Assembly: GCF_031143425.1 (NCBI RefSeq)
Contig: NC_090447.1
Span: 767,000,409-767,064,408, forward strand
Source of the DNA: Pleurodeles waltl
Lineage: Eukaryota > Chordata > Amphibia > Caudata > Salamandridae
Reading direction: 5' to 3'
DNA: 64,000 nt
Shown: in pieces, positions 51,921-61,892 of the stretch
How the letters are laid out: each line of letters begins with the position of its first letter
Position numbering within the stretch: the first letter of the stretch is position 1
Made by a program: the position numbers and the translations under genes
The notes under the pieces: model-generated
What the model was told of the DNA's origin: nothing
The model's database searches: none
The model's input: only the letters and a program-made list of their open reading frames with translations

Positions 51921-53487
51921 CTACTCTGTCTTCTTGCGAGATCTCAGGGCCCTCTTGCGGGGTGGTTCTTCTCCTGCAGGAGGTGGGGGTCTGGTGGGCT
52001 GCTGTTGTGCGGGGGCCTCCTGTCCACTAGCGCCGGCGGAGGTGGTTGGCTGTTCTTGGTCCAGGCTAGTGGCAGGGGCCCTTTGTTGTTGTTGAGTGTC
52101 CGTCCTGGTGTTGATGAGGACCTGCAGCAGCCCTACCATGGTAACCAGGGTGGAGGTGAGGGCTCTGATGTCCTCCCTGTACCCCCGATAGTGTTCCTCC
52201 TGCAGTACCTGGATCTCCTGGAACCGGGCCAGTACCGTCGCCATCGTCTCCTGGGAGCGGTTGTATGCTCCCATGATGGTGGTGAGGGCCTCGTGGAGAG
52301 TGGGTTCCCTGGGACCGTCCCCCCCCCTGTCGCACAGCTGCCCTCCGAGTTGCCCTGTTTCCCTGGGCCTCTGCCCCCTGGCCGGTGTGCCCACTGCCAC
52401 TGCCCACAGGTCCCTGTTGTTGGGGTGGTGGGTTATCCTGGGTGCCCTGTAGTGGTAGACACACCGCAGATTGACGCACCCTGGAGACAGAGGCATGGGC
52501 CTGCTGGGTGGGAGCTGTGCTGGTGTTCCCAGAGGGGTTTGGGTCTGTAGTGGCCTGTGCCTGTGTGAGGGGAACCGACTGTCCAGAGGTCCCCGATGGT
52601 CCGGGCTGGTCATCAGTGTCCAGGTCGACAGAGCTGCTGTCATCGCTGACGGCCTCTTGGGTGGGGGGTGTGGAGAATTCTGGGCCCTCCGTGGCGGTGT
52701 GTTGACGGTCGGGTCCTGCAGGGGTATAGAGGTATGGTTATAGTTTCAATGTGTGGCATATGGGTGTATCTGTGGGTTCCCGTGTCCCCAAGTGCTGGCA
52801 TTCGTGTGTGGGGGCTTTGATGAGGGTGGCTTGTGGGGGGGATGTGTATATGCATTGGGCATGCTTTGGTGATGGGTGTCCATGCTTAGTGGACGCATGC
52901 AGGCCTAGGTTTTGGGATGTGTGGGTTGTGATGGTGAGACATTGGCAGGGAATAGGTGTGCTGGGGGTGGGGGTGAGGATGGTGGTGGGGGTGAGGGTGG
53001 GGGTGAGGATGGGGGTGGGGGTGAGGGTGGGGTTCGAGGATGGGGGTGAGGGTTGGGGTATGATTTGGCATGCAGGTGGGGGGGAATCAGTAGTGAAGCT
53101 TCAACTTACCAGAATCCATTCCTCCGCCGACTCCTGCGAGGCCGTCTGGATGCAGGATGTTCAAGACTTCCTCCTCCCATGTTGTAAATTGTGGGGGTTG
53201 AGGTGGGGGTCCTCCGCCAGTCTTCTGCACGGCGATGTTGTGCCTGGATACCATGGAACGCACCTTCCCCCGTAGATCGTTCCATCGCTTCCTGATGTCT
53301 TCCCGATTTCTGGGGTGCTGTCCCACAGCGTTGACCCTGTCGACAATCCTCTGCCATAGCTCCGTCCTCCGGGCAATGCTGGTGTATTGGACCTGTGTGC
53401 CGAAGAGCTGGGGCTCTACCCGAACAATTTCCTCCACCATGACCCTGAGTTCTTCGTCTGAGAAGCGGGGTGTCTTTGGGGTGCCAT
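51921..53487 (-). pseudogene. H2 Myb/SANT-like DNA-binding gene (Myb-1), two frameshifts
   Basis: Exon 1 is 53487-53110, with ATG in a CCATGG context and a CTG|GTAAGT donor. Exon 2 starts at 52715 after CCCTGCAG. The frame from the ATG is one base off from FSDEELRVMVEEIVRVE, so one C seems lost compared with H1. The SANT-like region continues ELWQRIVDRVNAVGQHPRNR and DIRKRWNDLRGKVRSM. Exon 2 has Ser/Pro/Gln-rich parts, a helical segment (LTTIMGAYNRSQETMATVLA), EEHYRGYREDIRALTS and a basic RKRALRSRKK end before the stop at 51921. A run of G at about 52320-52328 (minus) shifts the frame of exon 2 relative to H1. Role by family: DNA recognition partner of Harbinger transposase. Confidence 0.82.
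52955..53070 (-). repeat. G-rich GGGGGTGAGG tandem repeat in the Myb-1 intron
   Basis: On the plus strand GGGGGTGAGGATGG/GGGTGAGGGTGG units repeat about eight times. The tract has many GGG runs on one strand and is intronic. Confidence 0.85.
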
Positions 53488-54087
53488 GGAGTGGTGTGTA
53501 TGATGGGTGGGGTGGAGTATGTGTAGTTAAGTGTGTTGAGTGTGGTGGTGTGTGTTGTTTTGTGTGTGGATATTGTGTGGGTGATGGTGTAGTGTGCCTC
53601 TGTGTGATGGTATTCTGTGATCGCTGATGTGTCTCTCAGTGCTTCTTTTCGGATTTTGGTCGAAGGGGTTTGTGGGTGATGTGGGTGTGTGTTTTATATT
53701 GTATTGTGTGTGTGGGAGTGGTGTGTGTATGTGTATCAGGTGTGTGGAATTCAAATCGTCCAATGTGGCTGAGTTTTGTTCGTTTGGGTGTATTCTGATC
53801 GCGGCGGTGTGTACCGCCAATGGAAAACCGCGTTTGAAAGACCGCCGCGTGGATTCGTGGGTCGTAATGGCATGGGCGTATTTCTGTTGGCGTGACGGTG
53901 GAGGTTTGGTCACCTCCACTTTTCCGCCGACCGCTGGTCTGGCGGTCTGTTGTGGCTGTCGGATTTTCGGAGGTTTGGCTGCTGCGGGTCAGAATGACCG
54001 TGGCGGGTTACCGCGACCGCGGCGGAATTATGGAGGATTTCTGACCGGCGGTAGGTGCCTTTTACCGCCGAGGTCAGAATGACCACC
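53488..54087. other. H2 right subterminal region and terminal repeat
   Basis: 53488-53760 is TG-rich on the plus strand and mirrors the CA-rich Myb-1 upstream region in H1. 53790-54087 is full of GGCGG/CCGCC motifs and ends in the terminal repeat GGTCAGAATGACCACC. Confidence 0.6.
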
Positions 54088-55867
54088 AAAGTGTCTTAAG
54101 TCTTTAAAAAGCAAACAAAGTCTCTTTCAAGCACAAAGTACCTGGTTTAAAGTGGAAAATCTCCGCAAAGGGCCGCAGAAGAGGAGATACGTGGAAAAAT
54201 GGTGTGTGCGTCAATTTCTCCCCTGCACACACGGACTTGCATTGTTATTTTTCATGCGGGGAAGTTGTGCGTCGTTTTCCGGTGCGCGGACAGTCTCTTT
54301 CTGTGGGTCACGGGATTACCAGATGTCCCGGGGTCTGTGCGTGGATTCTTCGGCTTGTTTTCCGGCTGCGCGTTGTTCCAGGAGGCTGTGCGTGGAATTC
54401 TCGTTCTCACGACAGGCGTCGCGTCGATTTCCCCTCTGGAAGTCAGACGGCGTTGTCCTTGCGAGGCCGTGCGTCGAAGTTCCGGTCGCCCCGAAGGTGT
54501 CGCGTCGATCAGCGTCGGTGTGTGGCGATTTTCTCGCCACGGAGCAAGCTGTGCATCAAAATATTCGGCGCACGAAGAGTCCAAATGAAAATGAGAAGTC
54601 TTTTTGGTCCTGAGACTTCAGGGAACAGGAGGCAAGCTCTATCCAAGCCCTTGGAGAGCACTTTTACAGCCAGACAGGAGTTCAGCAAGGCAGCAGGGCA
54701 ACAGCAAGGCAGCAATCCTTTGTAGAAAGCAGTCAGGTGAGTCCTTTAGGCAGCCAGGCAGTTCTTCTTGGCAGGATGCAGGTTCTGTTTCAGGTTTCTT
54801 CTCCAGCAAGTGTCTGATGAGGTAGGGCAGAGACCCTGTTTTGTACCCAAATGTGCCTTTGAAGTGGGGGAGGCTTCAAAGAGTGGCTAAGAAGTGCACC
54901 AGGTCCCCTTTCAGTTCAATCCTGTCTGCCAGGGTCCTAGTAGGGGGTGTGGCAGTCCTTTGTGTGAGAGCAGGCCCTCCACCCTCCCAGCCCAGGAAGA
55001 CCCATTCAAAATGCAGATGTATGCAAGTGAGGCTGAGTACACTGTGTTTGGGGTGTGTCTGAGTGAATGCACAAGGAGCTGTCAACTAAGCCCAGCCAGA
55101 CGTGGATTGTAAGGCACAGAAAGATTTAAGTGCAAAGAAATGCTCACTTTCTAAAAGTGGCATTTCTAGAATAGTAATATTAAATCCAACTTCACCAGTC
55201 AGCAGGATTTGGTATTACCATTCTGGCCATACTAAACATGACCTTCCTACTCATTTCAGATCAGCAACTACCACTTCAATACTGTATGAGGGCTGCCCCA
55301 ATGTTAGCCTTTGAAGGGAGCAGGCCTCACAGTAGTGCAAAAACAAATTTAGGAGTTTTACACTACCAGGACATGTAAACTACACAGGTACATGTCCTGC
55401 CTTTCACCCACACAGGACCCTGCTCTAGGGGTTACCTAGGGCACACATTAGAGGTGACTTATATGTGGAGAAAGGGGAGGTTTAGGCTTGGCAAGTACTT
55501 TTAAAGGCCTAGTCGAAGTGTCAGTGAAACTGCACACACAGGCCTTGCAATGGCAGGTCTGAGACAAGGAAAAGGGTCTAATTAAGTGGGTGGCACAGCC
55601 AGTGTTGCAGGCCCACTAGTAGCATTTAATCTACAGGCCCTAGGTACATATAGTGCACATTACTAGGGACTTATAAGTAAATTAAATAGTCCAATAAGGT
55701 ATGATCCAAGGTTACCATGTTTAAAGGGAGAGAGCATATGCACTTTAGCACTGGTTAGCAGTGATAAAGTGCACAGAGTTTAAAAGCCAGCAAAAACAGT
55801 GTCCAAAAAGTGGAAGGAGGCAGGCAAAAAGTTAGGGGTGACCACCCTAAGGCTGTCAGGTCTAACA

Positions 55868-56472
55868 AGCATGATAAGATTAAAATTGTAACAAAGAGAG
55901 TAAATAACGCTACCATATTGTCACTAGAGTCAATAGACTAATTCCTGCCAAGGTTTCTAATAGAGCACAGCATGTTAAGCTCTAATTCTGCCCTTCAGGT
56001 TCCCCTGGGAAGACATCATCCCCCATACCTGAGCAAAGGCCTGAAGTCTGCATAAGCAGCTGTAGCGAAGCATTCAGCAATCAGCATACAGTCATGGTCA
56101 TCTGGCTGGAATATCCCTCTAACATGTAAGGGACAAGGAAGTGTTTATATAATAAAACAGTTGATGTTCTAAGAAAATTTCCCTACGTAAGGGTGTGTGT
56201 TTTTCTATGAATGTCAGAGACAAAACTTGTACTACGTTCAAAGGCAACCTATCTTACTACAGCCTTGAATGAAGCACAGAGTGAGCAAGAATGTCTTGTT
56301 TGAGAACGTAGTGCTGGCCTAGGTAAAAACAGCTAGATAGACAAAAAAAAGTGGCTATTGTGAGAATAATAAATGAAGCTAAATAAAAGATACCTAGATT
56401 AAAGCGCACAGCTGCAGGCCTAGTATGCTAAAATAACGTGCATGGAGCTATAACTAAAATGGCTACACAACA
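55868..56472 (-). other. 5' half of the class III ERV LTR (in its own orientation)
   Basis: It follows the AGCAT duplication and continues to the LTR edge CTACACAACA. No coding signal is seen. Confidence 0.6.
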
Positions 56473-56599
56473 CCCTCCCCTTGTCGGTTGAAGGTGGTTC
56501 AAAGCCTAAATATACATAAAAGCCACTAATCCTTAACCTAAGATATATGTGTAATAAATGTCAATAATGACAAGTTAAAGGGACACATGAGCATAGAAA

Positions 56600-57130
56600 A
56601 GGACAATTTAAAATGTTAACATGGGGTGCAAAAAGGGCTGACTTTCAAGAGTCAAAGTAATTTTTTTAATTGCCAATTGAATCTGGGGCAGTGGAGGACA
56701 GTGGAAAGACGCAACTGCATATGTACCGATAAAGACTTGCAAATCTTTAATAACAGTCTGAGAGTCAGCCGAGCGTTGTGGCCACACCCATAAAATCTGG
56801 AGCACGAGTCAACAGTGGGCGTTTAGCAGTGGAAACTTTAATTTGTTGACAGATGTCACAACCAAGGACATACTGCTTGGCCTCTTTCTATGAGCCTGGC
56901 CACCAATAACGGGCTTGTAATAATGATATTGTAGCCGCCACACCAGCATGGGCAGATGCTGCCCCCTCATGCGCTGCTTTAGTCAACTCTGGTCTTATAT
57001 CTTTAATGGGAACATCTTGAACCCCTATGTCTGGTATCTTAACCTCAGCATTTAGGCAGCCTCCCATTCAGTAGGAATATTTAGCAGGAAATGCTTTTGG
57101 ATGTGGCGTACCCTGAGCTGTAGCTTTCAT
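56600..57130 (-). pseudogene. Class III ERV integrase, N-terminal part, decayed
   Basis: The minus strand reads KAAHEGAASAHAGVAATISL, LQARYWWPGS, a stop, and YVLGCDICQQIKVSTAKRPL. This gives an H...H...C-x2-C zinc-binding domain. After a frame break near 56780 the core region is not clearly recognisable. The linker PHPKAFPAKYSYWMGGC precedes it. Confidence 0.65.
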
Positions 57131-57399
57131 GGCAGCCCATATGTCCTCGTCCGGTTTCGCATCTATGCGGGTTACTGAGGCAACAGTGGCTGTAGATGCT
57201 GCTGACTGTGCGGCTTCATCAGCCAGTGTATTCCCAGCAACGTGTATTCCAATGCGCTGTTGTCCAAGTGTGTGTACAACATGGACGTTTGGTAGTGTTT
57301 CCTTCAGATCCGCTACTTTCTCCCACAGAAGTCTGTGTTTAATGGTGTTGCCTTTAGAATCTCTGAACCTATTCTGGCGCCAGTAATGCAGGTATTCAT

Positions 57400-57715
57400 T
57401 GAAGGACTAGACACAGTAGTAACAATCAAAAACCATTAGTGTTAACTGTGCAGTATCCTTATGTTTTCGTGCCATCACCAGAGACTTTAGGTCTGCAAGC
57501 TGCGTCGTGCAATCCCCTAGGGTTTGCATGTATGTATGTTGGGGATAACATTTATTATCCTCCATGTAGCTGCTTACGACTGCGCAAGCAGTGGAGTATT
57601 GGTGCTTTGTGCCAATGGCAGGTTGCGCTGAGCCATCGGTGTACATGACTCTTTGATACTGATCAATAGGCAGTGTGTTTACAGGAACTGGGTATTCTAG
57701 TTCATATGGCAAAAA
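57400..57715 (-). pseudogene. Class III ERV RNase H
   Basis: The block YQRVMYTDGSAQPAIGTKHQ (about 57655-57596) has the first RNase H Asp, followed by ACAVVSSYMEDNKCYPQH and LADLKSLVMARKHKD (second acidic position Asp rather than Glu). LMVFDCYYCV contains the third Asp. It is open for about 100 codons. Confidence 0.65.
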
Positions 57716-57885
57716 TTCTTGAGTTTATAGTTTTGGGTCAAAAATGTAGTCTACATCAGTGGCTGTCAAAGACGTGGCCCATTGTATCCAACGTGGATGT
57801 AATGCTTTAGATTTTGGAACGCTGACTTTGGTGACAGCCTCAGGGGCTGGAATTGGAGAGACGACAATAATGCTTTTGCCCTGGG

Positions 57886-58926
57886 CTAGATGTCTTTCTT
57901 TAATGACAGCCATCGGACGGCAGCGAGAATTTTTTCAGTGGGAGCAAAGCGTTGTTCTGCTGCTGAGTACAAATGTGATTTATATGCAATCAGGACTGTC
58001 TCACCCTCATTGAAAGTTACGCAGGTGAAACCAATGGCACCAGCAATTACTCTGATGACCAAGTGTGTTTTGTTGTCCCTTGTGTGTAAACGTTGTGCTG
58101 CATGCATGTCTGTCTGCAGGTCTCTGAGAATGCGTGTGTGTTTGACTGTCCAAAATTGACTTGAAAAATCAGGACGTATTAAGCCATATAAAGATGTTAT
58201 GCATGTTGCATAGTCAGGAATGTAAGTTCTGCCAACCTTTTGAAAACCCAATAAAGATTGGAGTTTTTTAATGGTATTCGGAGGTGGTAATTGTGCACAT
58301 TTTTCCAAGAATTGTAGTGCTAGGCTTTTCCCTTCACTCAATAGCTCATATCCCAGAAACAGGACACTCAGGAAGGCTATTTTTGTATTTTTTTAATTTA
58401 ATTTGTAGCCAAATTCAGCAAATCCCACAACAGTGCGGGCTACCCATATTGAAAGTTGCAGCAATTTATCATCCATAAGATAGATATCTACATAGGACAA
58501 TGCTTCAGGGTCAATGTCGTGCAAGATTGAAGTCACATGAGCCGCAAACAGTCCTGGACTGTTCTTATACCCCTGAGGTAAACAACAGATTTTTTTCTGA
58601 GAGCTTAGTGCGCTGAAACTTGTTAGGTCCCTACTTTCAGGTGCTATATTTTGGCAGAAGAAACCATTGGAAATGCCCAGTGTTGTTTTGTATTTTTTAT
58701 GCACAATGTTGTTCATAAGTGCTGTGCTATGTGAGTTTTGTATAGCATATGTACATGTAGGACTGTTTAAGTGTCTGTAGTCTAAGAATATTCTATATGA
58801 ATGGTCTGGTTTAGCTATTGGGAATAAAGGATTATTCATTGAAGAGACACAGGGTTCAATTACGCCCTGGTACTCCAGTTGTGTGAGGATTTCTCCCACG
58901 GGTGCTTTAGCATCATATGGGGTTGA
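57886..58926 (-). pseudogene. Class III ERV reverse transcriptase with a lost catalytic codon
   Basis: The minus strand reads AKAPVGEILTQLEYQGVIEP, NPLFPIAKPDHSYRIFLDYR, LPQGYKNSPGLFAAHV and ALSYVDIYLMDDK. The usual YVDD is reduced to YVD by an in-frame loss of one Asp codon (about 58490). A frameshift near 58390-58340 leads to the thumb/connection block KKLQSLLGFQKVGRTYIPDY and LYSAAEQRFAPTEKILAAVR. The pattern resembles spumavirus and ERV-L polymerases. The N-terminus is cut by the LINE tail at 58927. Confidence 0.72.
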
Positions 58927-59895
58927 TTTTTTTTTTTTTTTAGATTGTTTATTTATGCATAGAAAATAACACATATAACTATGCACTACATTATAGCGGA
59001 TTAAATTTAAGGAAAAGTACAGTCAGTTGACCAACCAATGGCAGTGTCAGTTCGAGACCCCCACCTGAGTACACAGATTGTGCTCTGACCTAGAAGGCAT
59101 AAAGAAATAAAACATTCATAGTACTAGACCAGGTTGAACCAACCACCACAAACACATTAGGTACATTGATTAGTGGCACCAACCACTACATATTCAGTGC
59201 AGTGCATTTCATACATTAACTATCAAACAAACAGAACACTGTAATTATAGTGAGCACTGACAGAAGAAGATAGTGCAACAATGCCCATACAACATCAAAG
59301 GTATCATGCACATGTGGCCAAGGAGGGGGGGGCACCCTGGGGGGGTAACTGGACAACAGTCCATATACAAATCAGGGGCAAGGATGAGGAGGAGGTCCAC
59401 TCATGACGACCCCCACATCAAAAGCCAACCCTGGAGACACACCCACCATGAAACCTCGAAACTCACAGCCATGCCTCTATAACCTCCAACCTCATTCCTT
59501 GAGCGGACTAACTATGTCCAAAGTTCAGCAGGTGGAAGCACCTGTTAAGGCGTCCTCCCCCTCACTCTCTCGCACCCCAGATAACTCATTAATCATATCA
59601 CGCCAGAGCTCCAAGTCGCGGTCAGCATGTTTATCCACTCAAACCCTTTGCAGGCGACACTCCTCTGCGGTGGCCCATTCAGCCAAGTCACTCTGTCAAT
59701 CAGCACGCAGCGGGGGGTGCGGTCTAGCCCATCGGATTGCAATACACCTCTTCACCAAGATAAGCCCAGCTGTGCAAATCTATACGCCATCTTACGACCC
59801 TTCTTAGGGGCAGGGAGCAAGCCCAGCAAACAGTGTTTCATTGCTACCTGCACTCGCACAGCTGTGACCTTCCTGAGTGCCTCCACTACCTGACG
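58927..59895 (-). other. LINE 3' untranslated region and poly(A) tail
   Basis: No coding frame on the LINE strand. G runs at about 59324-59345 and 59330 break any frame. Plus-strand frames here are shadows. Confidence 0.55.
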
Positions 59896-61036
59896 CTAAA
59901 AGGGTTGGACAGAGCTACAGACCCATGCCATATGATCAAATGAAGCCGACGACACCCCACAATGGCCACAGCTGTCAGGTCTTGAGGGGGATATTCTGTG
60001 CAGGCGTTGAGGTGTCAGGTATGCTCTATGCAAGTAATAGAAGTGCGTCAACTTAAATCGAGCATTGCCAGTCGCATCTTGCAACAGTGAACAGGCTCCA
60101 TTCCATTCCCCATCCATGAGTTCTACACCTAGGTCAGCTTCCCAGAGCCCCTGCTTCTCTGCGTCCCAGTTAGCCTATCATCCTTGAGAGCTTTACAAGT
60201 TCGGGACAGGAGACCGTGGTCACCTCCAGGGTCTAGAAGAGTCACCAGGAGGAGGGATTCTGCTGGCTCCTCCAGAAATGTTGCCCAAATCTCTCTGGCC
60301 GTCCGCGAAATGTTTGCATCCTGTAGGAACTGCCCCTGGCCCACTCCAAACAGGGACTCCGCTTCTTCCCTTGTAATAAACGTGCCATTGTGGTATAAGT
60401 CACCCGCATTATTACAACCCCCTGCGTGCCACTTTGCAAAATCCATCCCCTCAGCGGCCTTGACAATGGGCCGGATCCACCATAGTGGAAGCAGGCGTGC
60501 GTACGGTGCCCTACATAGAACCTGCACAACCGCACTCTCCCAAGCTCTCGACACCTGTTCTACCAAATAGGGGGCACACTGTGGAACCCTAGCGCCCCCC
60601 ATTAGTATATGCGGGAGACGCTCCACACAGACAGAGCGAGTTAACAAATCCTTTTCCCAATTAGGAGTGTTCTCACACTACCGGACTGCGTACTGTAGTA
60701 ACCCCGCTAGGTAATATAGGGAGAGGTCTGGCAGCCCCAAACCTCCACTAGCCAGGTCCAATTTCAGGAGGTCCATGCGGACTCTGCATCTTTTGCCTGC
60801 CCAGACTAGAGATATTAGTAATCTATCCAGCTGCCAGAATAATGAGAGAGGAAGCTCACAGAGTGAGGTCTGCACGACATACAGGCACCGGGGGAGAACG
60901 ATCATTTTACTAAGTGCGATTCTATCATAACCGATAATGGGCGAGAGGTCCAAAATTGAACAGACTTCCTATGTTTAGAGTAAATTGCATTTGCGGGGAG
61001 TGCGTCAATCGAACTCCTAAATATGAAAAGGACTCA
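59896..61036 (-). pseudogene. LINE ORF2 C-terminal region
   Basis: Blocks are SFSYLGVRLTHSPQMQF (about 61030-60980), IGYDRIALSKMIVLPRCLYV (about 60935-60880), LFWQLDRLLISLVWAGKRCR, LASGGLGLPDLSLYYLAGLL (about 60750), then a long helical part to 60129. A CGHCGVSSASFDHMAWVC segment at about 59975-59915 gives a C-x2-C...H...C motif near the end, common in L1-type ORF2. Stops occur near 60650 and 60120. Confidence 0.75.
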
Positions 61037-61892
61037 GGGGCATATTTATACTCCGTTTGCGCCGAATTTGCGTTGTTTTTTTCGACGCAAATTCGACGCA
61101 AAACTAACTCCATATTTATACTTTGGCGTTAGACGCGTCTAGCGCCAAAGTTCACGGAGTTAGCGTCATTTTTTTGCGTGAACACCTTCCTTGCGTTAAT
61201 GAGATGCAAGGTAGGCGTTCCCGTCTAAAAAAATGACTCCCAGGCATGTGCGTGGTATTTATACTCCCGGGCAGAAATGACGCCCGGGAGTGGGCGGGGC
61301 AAAAAACCCTGCATTTGCGCCTGAATTTAACGCCTGGGTCAGGGCAGGCGTAAAGGGACCTGTGGGCTCAGAATGAGCCCAGAGGTGCCCTCCCATGCCC
61401 CCAGGGACACCCCCTGCCACCCTTGCCCACCCCAGGAGGACACCCAAGGATGGAGGGACCCATCCCAGGGACATTAAGGTAAGTTCCGGTAAGTATTTTT
61501 TTTTTTTTTTTTTTGTGGCATAGGGGGGCCTGATTTGTGCCCCCCTACATGCCACTATGCCCAATGACCATGCCCAGGGGACATAAGTCCCCTGAGCATG
61601 GCCATTGGGCAAGGGGGCATGGCTCCTGTCTTTGCTAAGACAGGAGTCATTTTAATGGGGGATGGGCGTCGTAAAAAAATGGCGCAAATCGGGTTAAGGC
61701 GATTTTTTTGCCTCAACCTGACTTGCCCCATTTTGAGACGCCCATATGCCATTTTCCCCTACGCCGGCGCTGCCTGGTGTACGTGTTTTTTTTTTACGCA
61801 CACCAGGCAGCGCCGGTTGTTAGACGGTGCTAATTTTTTTGACGCTAAACTGCGTTAGCGCAGTTTAGCGTCAAAAAGTATAAATACGGGCC
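61037..61892. mobile_element. MITE (856 bp) with 3-bp target duplication TCA
   Basis: The left end GGGGCATATTTATACTCC and the reverse complement of the right end, GGCCCGTATTTATACTTT, form the terminal repeat. TCA flanks both sides (61034-61036, 61893-61895). Removing it joins the LINE frame SWEIE-SFSYLG. It has no coding capacity. Internal palindromes include GGCGTTAGACGCGTCTAGCGCC. The 3-bp duplication suggests PIF/Harbinger mobilisation (inference). Confidence 0.85.

Larger units (their letters stand above)
44597..54087 (+). mobile_element. Harbinger H2 (9.5 kb PIF/Harbinger transposon)
   Basis: The left end GGCCCTCATTCTGACC and the reverse complement of the right end, GGTGGTCATTCTGACC, form the terminal inverted repeat. 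AAA flanks both sides (44594-44596, 54088-54090). LTR-A gives the empty-site sequence GATATAAAGTGTTTTAAG. H2 carries a transposase (plus), Myb-1 (minus, convergent) and SANT-2 (minus, inside the transposase intron), as in H1. Genes are better preserved than in H1. Confidence 0.92.
44274..55867 (+). mobile_element. LTR-B: solo LTR (about 2.1 kb) split by Harbinger H2
   Basis: It begins TGTTAGAAATGGGG and ends GTCTAACA, with AGCAT directly repeated on both sides (44269-44273, 55868-55872), a 5-bp target duplication. There is no internal retrotransposon sequence, only H2 at 44597-54087. LTR-A at 18766 is the same family. Pieces without H2: 44274-44596 and 54091-55867. Confidence 0.9.
43906..56472 (-). 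repeat. LTR of the class III ERV (about 968 bp, split)
   Basis: In plus orientation it starts TGTTGCGTAG at 43906 and ends CTACACAACA at 56472, a good TG...CA inverted repeat. The pieces are 43906-44273 and 55873-56472. CAATAAAGTTTTAATG lies at about 44199-44214. It begins right inside the gypsy integrase frame. Confidence 0.7.
43906..58926 (-). mobile_element. Class III (spuma/ERV-L-like) ERV, minus strand, interrupted
   Basis: On the minus strand RT, RNase H and the N-terminal part of integrase are followed by a polypurine tract (AAGGGGAGGG, RC of 56473-56482) and an LTR. The LTR runs from 56472 leftward to 43906 around the solo LTR insertion. No env is present between integrase and LTR, which fits ERV-L-like elements but could also be deletion. 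The 5' part is replaced by the LINE at 58927. Confidence 0.7.
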
